Assembly: GCA_963580285.1 (NCBI GenBank) | Contig: OY757020.1 | Location: 104,783,497 to 104,847,496, forward strand | Reading direction: 5' to 3' | From: Lucinisca nassula | Taxonomy: Eukaryota; Mollusca; Bivalvia; Lucinida; Lucinidae | DNA: 64,000 bases | Part shown: one piece after another, positions 45,529-56,200 of the stretch | Layout of the letters: every line of letters starts with the position of its first letter | How positions within the stretch are numbered: the stretch's first letter is position 1 | Translations under genes and position numbers: made by a program | The notes under the pieces: model-generated | Seen by the model: only the letters and a program-made list of their open reading frames with translations | The model's database searches: none | What the model was told of the DNA's origin: nothing

Positions 45529-45792
45529 CTGTTTCAGATTTTTATACATTATCATTCTGACTTGTTACTTTTAATATCATCATAATTATTCATGCCGTTT
45601 AACCATTAACCGACTGACGCTTATGACCCACCAAGAGGGTTGACGCGTCGTTAAACACGAAATCATCATCATCATCATGATAGTTACAGGTCCAAAGGTT
45701 GATTTGGCAATACCCTGATCCATGCTAATGTGTGTCAACATGGAAATGGTTTGTGTTATGTCTTATTTGACATGCTGCATTAGTTTTGCAAA

Positions 45793-45960
45793 GTACCGTA
45801 AAAGTAAAACAATTATCAGGAATAGATACAATTAACTTACACCTCCCATCAGAGATACCAAAGGGAAAGAAGCACAAAAATGGAGTGACTAGACCCTAAT
45901 GGAAACAATAAGAGAGGAAAGCCAGAAGGACAGTTACTTTCCCACAAAATGGGCTCGGGT
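45793..45960 (-). mobile_element. Naiad 3' UTR fragment
   Basis: On the minus strand it matches the last about 170 bp of the Naiad ('ggaatagatacaattaactta', 'accaaagggaaagaagcaca', 'ggacagttactttcccacaa'). Confidence 0.75.
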
Positions 45961-46041
45961 AGCGGAAAAAGGATTAATTCAGCACTAAAAAAATGGTCAA
46001 AACAGAAATCCTCCGGTAGAAATTAAATTGAAAATCGACTA

Positions 46042-46365
46042 CCGTATTCGACCTATTTACCGCACCGTGCGCTTAGTTTTTTCAAAATTGTATGAAAATA
46101 TTGTGGTGAAAAATCTTACCTAATAAGCGCACACTCAATACGAAAAAAATACGAATAAAAAGCTTCCGATAGGATTATTTTATAGAGTTGCATTTCAGCA
46201 TAGGGATTCACCACATATACATATGATTGTCTGGGTCAAAGATGCAGCAAAACTCAATATGAATTTGTTGGGAGGTTACTGTAAAGTGTGCGCTTGTGTA
46301 TTTTTTCCAGGAAAAGCTTGGGTGTGCGCTTATAGGAGCATGTGCGGTAAATAGGTCGAATACGG
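46042..46365. mobile_element. TA-flanked MITE (Tc1/mariner-like)
   Basis: The ends CCGTATTCGACCTATTTACC (continuing GCAC) and GTGCGGTAAATAGGTCGAAT (continuing ACGG) are perfect inverted repeats of 24 bp, flanked by TA on both sides (46040-46041 and 46366-46367). A GTGCGCTTA-type motif is also inverted inside. It is 324 bp and non-coding. Confidence 0.85.
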
Positions 46366-46523
46366 TACTTGCCTTTTCATGTCCACACCTACCTTGTCTG
46401 ATGCAGAAAGGAAAGTTAAGGAGAATGGTATTGCTTGATTTTTCAAAATACATGTATGTTTACAAAGTTGTCTAAAAATCCGAAATCGTGAACACTCACC
46501 TGTAAGTTGACAATCATAACCAA

Positions 46524-46808
46524 CCGCCCCCGCCCATCGTGGGCTTGGAGAAACAGATGAGACTGCACGATGCTTCCATGCAGAGCTGATACCAACCGCA
46601 TATTAGTACTGGTAATCTGCTTAGAAGGTCTAGGCCTGCCCTGGGAAACTACTGCAAGTTGGCCCGTCCATGTTTATAAGCCTATTAGTTTTATTGGGCG
46701 GCTATTTCATCTCATTGTCGGGTAAAAGTCCCACAAAATTGGAAGCAACGTCTCCAAAATGACCTAAATAATGTTGACTAGGACATTAAACCTCAAATCA
46801 AACAAACA
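46524..46808 (+). mobile_element. About 300-bp SINE-like repeat
   Basis: A good copy of the 34128-34430 family: 'cgcccccgcccatcgtgggc' head region, 'agtactggtaatctgcttag', 'attgggcggct', 'caacgtctccaaaatgacc' and a tail of CAAACAAACAAAC. Confidence 0.8.
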
Positions 46809-46859
46809 AACAGTCATAACCAAGGATCTAAAAAGGATTTTGAGTGCCTGTTTCCCTAT

Positions 46860-48000
46860 AAAAGTCTTCCAGGTGTGAAAAAAAAAGTCCCAATCCTCAA
46901 AACTGATAGCATTTATTGAACCAATTATCATTAATTCAAGGCATTACAGATGGAAGAACCGAGCTGCCATTATTGAAAGTTGATTTTTAAAATTAAGTTT
47001 CTATGTAATTACATTTCTACTTCCGGTACTGGACCGCGTTACTCCACTTCCGCTGTTCGTTTGCTACATAAAATAGTCCAAAGGAACTCTTGAAAATTAA
47101 TTTTGCAGGCATGGAACGTCTTTCAAAATAGTTCAGTTTTTGAGACTTTATACGGATTGAATATAAATTGCACAGAAAGACAAATTCTGAAAAGAAAACA
47201 GTACTCTGGGACTATTTTCCTACGCGCTTTCTGATGATGTTTATGTTTTACTCTTTCATTCCTGAGTTTCTAAATAGGACTCTTCTCGCTTCAAATATAT
47301 TCTTATAGAAAGGGATTTCTGATTAGTTCACTGACATGAAAACATGCTAGCTACGTGCCGTCTTATCAGGATCTGCAAGGTTTGCATAGATAGTGAATTT
47401 CTACCTGGGCATCTGCACCGGTCTACAGGGTTAAAAGGGTTAGCTTATCAGTGACCAACAGAACAACCCTTTACTGACCTACAATTCGCCTGCTTTCGAG
47501 AGCTCTAATTACAAAACACGTGTTGCAAGCTGTGTTCCGTACTTTAGCAAATAGTGAAGACACCGATCAACATTCTGTGGCCTCTAATCTAAAAATGTCC
47601 CAGTATTGAAACAATTGGCATTTATGGGTTAATGTTTTTAGGACCCCATACAGGTTGGAATAAACGTATTTTAATTCGTCTTGGGTAAACGCGGCGTCTG
47701 ATCAGGGTTATAATGTCTAAATCAAATGGTTTAAAAATGATCTTTTTTACCAAGTTATTCTCCTTTTTATGTCCCGACGCCCGAAGGAACATAGCTCCAA
47801 GCGGCTGCACATCGTATGTGCATCGTCGTATCAATGCGACGTTGATGTGACGCTGCTAAGACACCATGTGCCCGCTGTAAGATTATTAGCGGGTACTGAG
47901 CTAATTTAGAAATGTATGGTTTGACCACTAAGAAATTGGCAGACACGTTTATCTTTCTTTCTTCCGTTTTTTTTTTTTTTTTTTTCGTGTGGGTAGTTGA
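46860..48000. other. Intergenic/intronic DNA, no gene recognised
   Basis: No repeat with clear ends and no splice-bounded open frame. It contains a pure T run near 47970-47984. The longest reading frames have no domain features. Confidence 0.4.
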
Positions 48001-48181
48001 GTGAGGCAATCTTGTCACTGGGGAGTCCAGCTAATATTGACTTACAGTTGGGCAACACTTGCTGTCCTTGCAGGAGGTAACGATAGACTGGGGGGGGGGG
48101 GGTGTTGTTATTACTTCTGTTTCTACACTTCCATTCATTTTCGTCTTTCTCCTCTGTCCCTCACTTTCATCTCCTCTACAA

Positions 48182-48483
48182 CGCCCCTGGCCCATGGGGG
48201 CTTGAAGAAATACATGGGCTGCATGATGCTTCCACGCAGAGCTGAAACCGACCCCCACACGCGTACTGGTAAACTGCTTAGAGGATGTAAGCCTGCCCAG
48301 GCAAAGCGGTGCGAGTCGCCCGTCCATGCTTATATACCCCAGTGGTTTCATTGGGCGACAGGGCTTGAGATGTCATTTCATCTCAATGTCGGGTAAAAGT
48401 TCCACAAAATTGGAAGCAACGTCTCCAAAATGACCTTTACAGTGTCGACAGGGACGTAAAAGCTCCAATCAAACAAACAAACA
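48182..48483 (+). mobile_element. About 300-bp SINE-like repeat, well preserved
   Basis: It carries all family landmarks from 'gcccctggcccatgggggct' through 'ccgtccatgcttatatacc' and 'ttcattgggcgacagg' to the tail 'caaacaaacaaacaaa'. It lies just upstream of the first RPA-like exon. Confidence 0.85.
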
Positions 48484-48615
48484 AATCATCTCCTCTACTG
48501 TCTCTTCTATCTCTTTTCCCCCTTTCTCTTGGAGACGACAGAAATGATCCTCTAGGGTTGTCGTTTAACTCAAAACAATCGAATTTTTTAACCCCCTGGG
48601 ACCTTGTCAAATCAG

Positions 48616-48675
48616 AATCAGAAGTGTTACTGGTGACACGTCAAATGACATTCATACACCAGGACCTCTGATATG
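48616..48675 (+). CDS. Candidate 5' exon of the RPA-like gene
   Basis: The frame RSVTGDTSNDIHTPGPLI ends with TG before the strong donor GTAAGTTA. Joining TG to the next exon's first base gives TGG and enters the downstream frame (TPVCLENVLT) correctly. The acceptor (one of two AATCAG sites, 48610-48621) is weak. The start codon is not identified. Confidence 0.4.
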
Positions 48676-48914
48676 GTAAGTTAGTAACAAAATATCTAGA
48701 TAACTGCTTGATCTACGACTAACATTGTTATATAATAATTATTCCTCATAAATCAACTTTCCTCAGTACTTTCAGTACTTTGATATTCTATAATCTCTTT
48801 CATAATCATGATAAAATTATTAATTTGCAGCATTTTATGAACAAAGTGTCACAAGTAATATTACTACTTGTAAATATTGATCATTTCATGTCTGTTATTG
48901 TTTTCACTTCACAG

Positions 48915-49113
48915 GACACCAGTATGCCTTGAAAATGTGCTAACCATACCTAGCCTGCAATCTCCAGGGCAGTTTGACTGGAAATTCTCGGGATCAGCAA
49001 GGGTTACAAGTGCGGAGGAAACCGTAAAATTTCCATTCAGTGCAAATAAAGAAAAACGAGTTCAAACAGTTACTATTGACCAAGTGATAAACACATGCTC
49101 TGAGTATCAGAAG
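48915..49113 (+). CDS. RPA-like gene, exon with first OB-related segment
   Basis: The acceptor 'attgttttcacttcacag' and donor GTAAGAGA bound 199 bp in frame. They encode TPVCLENVLTIPSLQSPGQF, then SGSARVTSAEETVKFPF and INTCSEYQK, ending in phase 0. The next exon starts in phase 0 with VDVVAKV. The segment has no strong motif alone and is assigned by its continuity with the OB-fold exon. Confidence 0.6.
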
Positions 49114-49289
49114 GTAAGAGAATTCTTGTCAGATTCAAAGCAGGGCTCAAGTTCTTGTTCAAGGCACTCCTGTGACTCTTTGGATGCACTGCATCTGATA
49201 TAAGACAAGTTGAACTGGACCAAAGATATATTGAAATTCATACTTAATTGACAAACTCATCAGACTGTTTTTATTAGACAGTGACAACC

Positions 49290-49333
49290 GGTTGTCAGGA
49301 GCATTTTTGCTATCAAAAATGCTCCTGACAACC
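49290..49333. repeat. Perfect 20-bp hairpin in the RPA-like intron
   Basis: GGTTGTCAGGAGCATTTTTG and CAAAAATGCTCCTGACAACC are exact complements separated by CTAT. It could be a foldback MITE core or a structured RNA. Only the hairpin itself is certain. Confidence 0.8.
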
Positions 49334-49489
49334 AGCAATATTTTTCCAATAAAAACCTATGATATTAGTATTATTAAGCTACCTTTTTAGTATTTCATGG
49401 TTCTTGATACATGTTTAATGCTTTTTGTCATGTTTTCAAACGAACTTACTTGTGGTTCTTGCTCATAAAAGACCTTAACCTTGAGTACA

Positions 49490-49672
49490 AGGCAAAGCTG
49501 AGCGAGTCGGACCGTCCATGCTTATAAACCCTATTGGTTTCATTGGGCGACAGGGCTTGACATGTCATTTCATCTTAATGTCGGGTAAAAGTCCCACAAA
49601 ATTTGAAGCAACATCTCCAAAATGACCTTTATAGTGTTGACGGGGACGTTAAACATCAAATCAAACAAACAC
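49490..49672 (+). mobile_element. 3' part of the about 300-bp SINE-like repeat
   Basis: It starts at 'aaggcaaagctgagcgag' and runs through 'ccgtccatgcttataaacc', 'attgggcgacagggcttga' and the tail. It forms an inverted pair with the next copy. Confidence 0.8.
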
Positions 49673-49726
49673 AATCACATAAGCTGTAGAACTGCATACT
49701 TGCTGGAATGCATTAGATTTTGCGAG

Positions 49727-50028
49727 TAATTTGTTTGATTTGAGTTTTAACGTCCCCGTCAAACTGCAAAGGTCATTTTGGAGACGTTGCTTCCAATTTT
49801 GTGGGACATTTACCTAACATTGAGATGAAATGACATCTCAAGCCCTGCAGCCCAATGAAACCAATAGGGTTTTTAAGCATGGTCGATCCCGACTCGCACC
49901 GCATTGCCTAGGTAGACTAAGATCCTCTAAGCGATTTACCAGTACTTGTATGAGGGTCGAGTTCAGCTCTGCGTGGAAGCATCATGCAGCCCATCTATTT
50001 CTTAAAGCCCCGATGGGTGGGGGCTATT
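49727..50028 (-). mobile_element. About 300-bp SINE-like repeat, inverted
   Basis: A full-length copy on the minus strand, from the tail (tttgtttgatttgag) to 'gccccgatgggtggggg'. It ends about 45 bp before the acceptor of the OB-fold exon. Confidence 0.8.
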
Positions 50029-50075
50029 TGCGAGTCATAGCGTAAGTTTAACTGTTGATTTGTTGCTTGTTTCAG

Positions 50076-50339
50076 GTTGATGTTGTTGCCAAAGTAACAC
50101 AGATGTCATCAGCTATATTAATTAATGACAACTTGACCAAGGCCAGTCTCAAAGTGGCGGATACTTCGGGGTCAATCATGATGGCCATCTGGAATGAGCA
50201 CATTGACCAAATTAAAGCAGGGAAAACGTACAAGATGACGAATGTCACCGTCAGATACTACAATGAACAGAAGAACCTTTCATCGAATGTAGAAAGTTCA
50301 TTTGAACTGGTAGAAGACATAGCTGTTGATATTGAGTGA
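50076..50339 (+). CDS. RPA-like gene, OB-fold exon
   Basis: The acceptor 'tgttgcttgtttcag' opens a phase-0 frame encoding VDVVAKVTQMSSAILIND, SLKVADTSGSIMMAIWNEH, KAGKTYKMTNVTVRYYNEQK and a VEDIAVDIE end at TGA. The order of a VxAKVxxM strand, a (VADxSGSIxxxIW) strand pair and a GKxYKxTNVxVRxY strand is typical of single-stranded-DNA-binding OB folds like those of replication protein A. The zinc ribbon that would be expected next lies in another frame from 50326, so this copy is frameshifted or ends here. Whether it is a host paralogue or a domain from a mobile element cannot be told from this window. Confidence 0.65.
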   Translation, partial: VDVVAKVTQMSSAILINDNLTKASLKVADTSGSIMMAIWNEHIDQIKAGKTYKMTNVTVRYYNEQKNLSSNVESSFELVEDIAVDIE

Positions 50340-50673
50340 TAAACCATTAGAAATGACGGTTGAGATTAGTAGTTCGGTGGCTGAAAACCGCAAACAATGT
50401 CCGTTTTGCCACAGTGCAATCATATGCAATACAGAACTTCCAACTGTAAAGTGCATGTCGTGCACAAGAAAGCTAAGAACTGCAAATCTTGAGTCGCAGA
50501 TTGTAGTTACTGTTATCTTTGACAATGAAGAATATATTGTCAAAAAAGATGTTCTTTCAGCATACCTTCCTGGCTTGACTGAAATGACTAATGATGAAAT
50601 TGAGGACAAGCTATTACTTAACACAGATGCTGTAGTTGTTGACCGAGACGTTGTTAAATTTGTACCAAAATAA
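50326..50673 (+). pseudogene. RPA-like gene, zinc-ribbon C-terminal part in shifted frame
   Basis: This frame encodes LSDKPLEMTVEISSS, then CPFCHSAIIC and VKCMSC (a four-Cys ribbon), IVVTVIFDNEEY, and DVLSAYLPGLTEM to a TAA that overlaps an AATAAA (50669-50674). It overlaps the OB exon's stop by 14 bp and reads as its natural continuation. One base change would fuse them. That suggests a recent frameshift, an assembly error, or less likely a programmed shift. I found no small intron with GT/AG ends that would restore the frame. Confidence 0.55.
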
Positions 50674-50714
50674 AACATTGCCATCCAAATACAGTACACC
50701 CCCCACAATTTTTG

Positions 50715-51350
50715 TCGCGCCTGCTATTAGCATGGTGCGATATAGGCGCCCGGTTTTCCGTTTGTCAAGGTGTCAACATTTGCGACCACCCTAGCATTCA
50801 CCCAAATGTTCAAGTTTATTTCTCAAGAACTATAAGAGCTTCATTAATTATACTTGGTACAAACTTGTATCTGGGGATGGCAACTTAAATGCAAGTATCC
50901 ATATTTCACCTTGACCTACATTTTATGGTTCACTGACTTTGTAAAATATTGCGACCACCCTAGCTTCACCCTAATGGTCAAGTTTATTTCTCAAGAGCTT
51001 TAGAGCTTCATTAATGATATTTGGTAAAAACTTGAATCTGGGGATGGCAACTTAAATGCAAGCATCCATATTTGATCTTGACCTAAATTTCATCGTTAAC
51101 TGACTTCATAAAATATTGCGACCACCCAAGCATTCAACCAAATGGTCAAGTTATTTTCTCAAGAACTAAGAGCTTTATTAATGATACTTGGTACCAACTT
51201 GTATCTCGGGATGGCAACTTAAATGCAAGCAATCATATTTGACGTTGACCTACGTTTCATGGTTCACTGATTTTGTATAGTAATACAACCACCCTAGCGT
51301 TCACCCAAATGGTCAAGTTAATTTCTCAAGAAATATAAGAGTTTTATTCC
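50715..51350 (-). mobile_element. Helentron-like element with about 180-bp core repeats
   Basis: The left end 'gcgcctgctattagcatggtgcg' and GGCGCC are followed by four units sharing 'acccaaatggtcaag', 'tatctggggatggcaactt' and 'ttgacctacatttcatgg'. Fragments of the family occur at 3595-3865 and 53600-53850. It is non-coding and immediately 3' of the RPA-like gene. Confidence 0.7.
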
Positions 51351-51689
51351 TCTGCTATCTATAGATTTTCCTCCCCTGGAGAAGTAGACCAATCACATCG
51401 CTGGAGCCTTTGACTTTTTTGTTTAACGCTTAAATTCTTGTTCTAATTGAAACAATGCAGACCATAATCAGATACCACATTCTGAGGTGTCTTATCTGGT
51501 TCTATACTGTTTGCTAAACCCAACACCAACCGTTGATCACAGTGCAGATTTCACAGATAATACTTTTACATGTACACAACACTGACCTCATTGTAATACA
51601 ACTAATGTCACTTTGTTTGCTCATAAGTTAGAGAGGAAAAGCTCTTAAGGGCTAATGTACATGTGACTATCAAAGACTTATTAGAATAA

Positions 51690-51820
51690 CTTTTTCCAGT
51701 CCAAGACTTCCTAAGCCTACATTTTAGGTCAACTCAACCCTGCCAATGCGTAGATTGAGCTGCATGATGTTTCTGCGCATAGCTGAAACCACATATACAT
51801 TAGTACTGGTAAACTGGTTC
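51690..51820 (+). mobile_element. Fragment of the about 300-bp SINE-like repeat
   Basis: 'gagctgcatgatgtttctgcgcatagctgaaacc' and 'attagtactggtaaactg' match the 5' half of the family. The rest is missing. Confidence 0.5.
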
Positions 51821-52034
51821 TTGTAATTTGTTTTTGTTTAAGCTCATATTCTTTACAATATTTCTATTCTTATCCTCTATAATCCAAATTCATGTTACCT
51901 TTGGGTTTCTTTCTTGCCAACAGACCTAAGTAAAACAAAATTCAACACCCCGAACCCCCTTGGTCTTGAAAAAATAGATCTGTGTAAAGAGGGTTATCTG
52001 TGAATCTGGTCTGGGCTGAAGAGCTGTGTCATTG

Positions 52035-52114
52035 GCAAACAGTTTAGACCCAGATCAGACGCTGCAGAATGCTGCTTCTGTATATGGCATCTGATCTGGG
52101 TCTGAACTGTTTGC
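52035..52114. repeat. Palindromic repeat of the AACAGTGTAGACC family
   Basis: GCAAACAGTTTAGACCCAGA (plus TCAGA) and its mirror TCTGATCTGGGTCTGAACTG (plus TTTGC) form near-perfect arms around about 30 bp. Other members are listed under findings. Confidence 0.8.
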
Positions 52115-52260
52115 TTAAAACACAAGAATTCAAGTGTTGAACAAAACAGTCTCAGTTTATGTTCAATTTTATCAGTGCAGTCCAAGAGTTGACGCAATAG
52201 TGCTGTCATTTGAACAGGGTAACTGGGAAATTGAGAATTTTTTTTTATAAATTAACACTT

Positions 52261-52760
52261 GTGCTTTTCATTGTCTGGTGGTGCTTTTCATTGTCTGGTG
52301 CTGCTTATCATTGTCTGGTGGTGCTTTCCATTGTCTGGTGCTGCTTTTCATTGTCTGGTGGTGCTTTTCATCGTCTGGTGGTGCTTTTCATTGTCTGGTG
52401 CTGCTTTTCATTGTCTGGTGGTGCTTTCCATTGTCTGGTGCTGCTTTTCATTGTCTGGTGCTGCTTTTCATTGTCTGGTGGTGCTTTTCATTGTCTGGTG
52501 GTGCTTTTCATTGTCTGGTGCTGCTTTTCATTGTCTGGTGGTGCTTTTCATTGTCTGGTGCTGCTTTTCATTGTCTGGTGCTGCTTTTCATTGTCTGGTG
52601 CTGCTTTTCATTGTCTGGTGCTGCTTTTCATTGTCTGGTGCTGCTTTTCATTGTCTGGTGCTGCTTTTCATTGTCTGGTGCTGCTTTTCATTGTCTGGTG
52701 CTGCTTTTCATTGTCTGGTGGTGCTTTCCATTGTCTGGTGCTGCTTTCCATTGTCTGGTG
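52261..52760. repeat. 20-bp minisatellite, 25 units
   Basis: The unit (C/G)TGCTTTTCATTGTCTGGTG is repeated 25 times with a regular 20-bp period. Variants affect mainly the first base, with CTTTCC or CATCG occasionally. All three + strand frames stay open because the unit has no stop and 20 is not a multiple of 3. The encoded hydrophobic 20-residue period is a by-product, not evidence of a protein. Confidence 0.97.
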
Positions 52761-52859
52761 CTCTGAATCACCAATTGTTGGTGTCAGTTTGTTTGAAGAA
52801 AGAATGCTATAATTTTCTCAGGGACCATTAGCCATATATATAGAAAAAATATGGCATGT

Positions 52860-54360
52860 ATTTTAACCCTTTACCACACAATCCCTTCTTTAAATGGCCC
52901 TGAGAAAGAAGGCCTTAGAAAAGGACAAAATGCTGGTAACCAGCTTTTTTTCCTTTTCCTACAATGTTTTCTTCTCTGTTAGATATCTCCAGCATGGCAT
53001 TTGAACCATTTTGAAATTTGTTGTCTACAGATGCTTTCAGTATGGACAAGTTAAAAAGTTGGCATTTGGGATTCAAAGAAGTTTTAGGACTTTTATGGTC
53101 ATATCTTTACAGCAACATAATGGTTGGTATTTTGTGATAAAGGTTAGTTTTACCTTATTTCTCGATGTAAACCTGGGGGTTTGACAAAAACTGCCCTTCA
53201 ATTATCACAAAATAAGAATCATATCTGTTCATATGATCTTTCTTTGTTAGTTCATTTTATTCAGGAAATGCCAAAACAGGACACTTGCAAATGTTGGCAG
53301 CCCTAACCAGATGTTGTTGAACCCAGTATAAGGACCTTCACTATTTGCAAAAAAGGTGTTCAGCTATTTTCGTTGTGCCTGGTTTTATCTTGCACACTAT
53401 TGGGAACTGGTTTTTTGTTTGTGTGTCCAGCTATCAGCATTAACCCATGTTTACCAAATGGAAGTTTCCTTCTTGTATATACCAGGAGTCCATTGTGTGT
53501 GGTTTTTTTTTTCAAAATTTACCTGGAAAATGACTTAAAACTTTGCAAACAGTAATAAGCCCTGATCAGAAATATTGCTTCAGCCCTTCTGTTTAACTGT
53601 AATAGCAACAATAATTAAACAATTACATGGTACAGACATTTAGTATCAAGAGATGGCAACTGAAATGCTAGCATCCATATTAATTTTTACCTACATACAT
53701 GGTTCAGTGACTTCTGGACTTCTGAAATATAGTGTAGATCCTTGTGTTGACCCTAATGTTCAAGTTAGTTTCTGAAGAACTGTAAGAGCTACATTATCTT
53801 TGTACAAATTTGCATCTGTGGAGCAAGCATCCATATTTAACCCATTTTGAACCCAAAATCCCAAAACAGGTAGTTGGCAAACAGTGCAGCCCCCCCCCCA
53901 CACACACACAGAATGTGGCATTTGATCAGGGCCTACACTGTTTGCAAAAATGTTCAGCCATTTGAAAAAAAAAAACACAACCTGACACCCCTAAATTTTG
54001 AAATGGACTGCTATATATATAGGAGGAAGACTCCATTTGGTACAAAATGGGTTAACATTGTCTTGCTGACAATGTTAACACCTACCTTTGCAAATAGTTT
54101 AGATCCAGATCAGATAGGCTTTGAAGAAGCCATCTGCTCAGGATCAACACTGTTCATTTTTCAGTTTGTGAATTTGAATACATTATATCTAGTAGTTTTA
54201 TTGATTGATAATTAGAAATGGGTGTAGCAAACTTAATTTGTTCAGCAGGACAAAGGCTAGAATCTATAGCTGAGATTTAGAAAATAGGGAGGTCTATTTC
54301 ATTTCATGGTCTATTTTATTTATATATGTGGTACATCCAGTTCTGATATCTGATATAAGC
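52860..54360. other. Repeat-rich intergenic DNA, no gene recognised
   Basis: Contains a fragment of the 50.7-kb core repeat (53620-53840), palindrome-family members near 53876-53945 and 54090-54160, and poly-C/poly-A runs. Open frames have no domain or splice support. Confidence 0.4.
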
Positions 54361-54765
54361 AGTGTTAATTTTTAACCTATGTCCTTTGCAGGCAGTGTTC
54401 ATCCAGATCAGATGGCAATCTGATCAGGATCTACACTGTCATTCACTTTGTGAATTTGAAGGAAGACATTAAATCATGTAATCTGATTGGCTGATAGTCT
54501 GAAATGGGCGTGGCCAATTGAAATATCCAACAGGATAAGGGTCAATATATGTGAGCCTCCTTATAACACTATTCATTTTAACATGGTTTGGGATATAAAA
54601 TGGTTTAAAGATGCATGTCAGAATATATTTATTATATAGAAAAAACGGACATTCTTGTTTGGATATAAAATAGTTTATAGTTTGGATTGTGATAACAGGT
54701 CTGTTACGGACAACCATATAACCCCATTTTATATAGAGAAAACTGGGGTTTATTTCTGCCCTAAG

Positions 54766-54834
54766 ACATGAGTTGTGGGTACTCATTAGAAGCGCCTCAA
54801 AGAGGCATTCCTAATGAGCACCCGCAACCTATGT
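54766..54834. repeat. Palindromic repeat (ACCTATGT family)
   Basis: ACATGAGTTGTGGGTACTCA and its mirror TGAGCACCCGCAACCTATGT pair imperfectly, with an inner GCCTC/GAGGC stem. It is the counterpart of 10357-10424. Confidence 0.7.
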
Positions 54835-55825
54835 TTAGAATATCAGTAAGTTAATGTCATCTTTTTCATTAGAAAAGTGTCCATTACGGACACATATGAA
54901 AGAATTCACTACGTGTCATATGTTATCCTAATGATACTGTTATAAAGAGGTTGAGGTGTATATTTTGAGAATATTTAGTCTTCACATTTAGTCATGATGA
55001 CTTTCAGGCCAAAAAATTGCTAGTCTGACAAATTTCATGTATTGTCTGATATGATGTGATAATTATGCCCCCAACTTCGAAGAAGTTGGAGGGGCATATT
55101 GCTTCTGCTTCGCTCATCTGTTATCCGTCCGTTACGCTTTTGATGCATAGCATAACTTAAGAACCCTGTATGCTAGGGTTTTGAAATTTCATATATGGAT
55201 TCCTCATGGAAAATTTGGGGACGCATGTTTTTTTTTTCTCATCCTGATTATGCCCCCTTTCAAGAGTTATTGCCCTTTGAATTTTTTTTGATAAATTCTT
55301 GTCAGCAAATTATCTCGAAAACTATAAGAGCTAGAGGCTTGAAAGTTAGTGAATAGATCGCTGGTGATAAGTAGATGACCTGATTAACTTTTGACTAAAT
55401 TCAAAAAAAAATACTTAATGACTTATGGCCCTTTGTCACTTTCCATGGGTATTTTACATTGTACCACTATATGCTTTATGATTCATAGCATAACTTGAGA
55501 ACTGTATATGCTAGGGTTTTTGAAATGTCATATATGGATTCCTCATGGAAAATTAGGGAATGCATATTTCTTTTCTCATCCAGATTGTGCCCCTTTCAAG
55601 AGTTATTGGCCTTTGAATTTTTTTTATAAAATCTTGTCAGCAAAATATCAAAAAAAAATATTAAGAGCTAGAGCCTTGAATGTGGGTGAATAGATTGGTG
55701 GTGATGAGTAGATGACCTGATTAACTTTTGACTAAATTCCAAAAAATACTTAATGAGTTATGGCCCTTTGTCACTTTGGGTATTTTTACTTTGTGAACTT
55801 AGTACATTGTGAAACGCAGATCTTA

Positions 55826-55925
55826 TGAGCAGTGTGCCAGTGTGGTGGATAGAGTGCTGGACTACAAATCAGTTTGTGGACAATGACTTTGAGGGGCGTG
55901 CGTTCAAACCTCGGTGGAGGACTGG
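55826..55925 (+). mobile_element. tRNA-derived SINE head
   Basis: 'gtggatagagtgctggacta' (A-box region) and 'cgtgcgttcaaacctcggtgg' (B-box) are spaced like a tRNA-derived promoter. It lies inside the Helentron-like element. The 29400 repeat is a relative. Confidence 0.6.
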
Positions 55926-55934
55926 AATTTTTTT

Positions 55935-56200
55935 TACCATGCAAGCACACATGCACTAATGCATGAGTGTGTGTATGCATGTACACACACTCATGCCGAC
56001 ATGCATGCATGCACTCACAAATGCATGTATGTATACATGCATACATGTGCATGCAAACACATACATGCATGTACATGTGCACTCACACATGCATGCACAC
56101 ATGCATGTATACATGCACACATGCATGTATACATGCAGACACACACGCATGTATACATGCAGACACACACTCACATGCATGCACACACACACATGCATTT
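55935..56200. repeat. Alternating purine-pyrimidine tract (ATGCAC/ATACATGC)n
   Basis: About 260 bp of almost strictly alternating RY sequence made of CATGCA, TACATGCA and CACACA blocks. Both strands give Cys/His/Met-rich open frames that are repeat artefacts. Such DNA can adopt Z-form or cruciform structure. Confidence 0.85.

Larger units (their letters stand above)
36981..45677 (+). mobile_element. Near full-length I-type LINE, split by a pearl-like element
   Basis: A GC-rich 5' UTR (36981-37530) precedes ORF1, ORF2 and a short 3' UTR ending in (ATC)n. ATGATAGTT flanks both ends (36972-36980 and 45678-45686), a 9-bp target duplication. The element is therefore about 5.8 kb without the 2.9-kb insert at 41002-43918. 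It is nearly identical to the minus-strand copy at 24215-28361. Confidence 0.85.

Noticed and set aside
48031..48396. Overlapping frames of 106 and 131 codons
   Set aside because: They read through poly-G and a SINE-like repeat; no splice or domain support.
52210..52831. Three overlapping reading frames of 160-200 codons rich in Cys, Leu and Phe
   Set aside because: They are entirely the translation of a 20-bp minisatellite without stop codons, and all three frames give the same peptide cycle.
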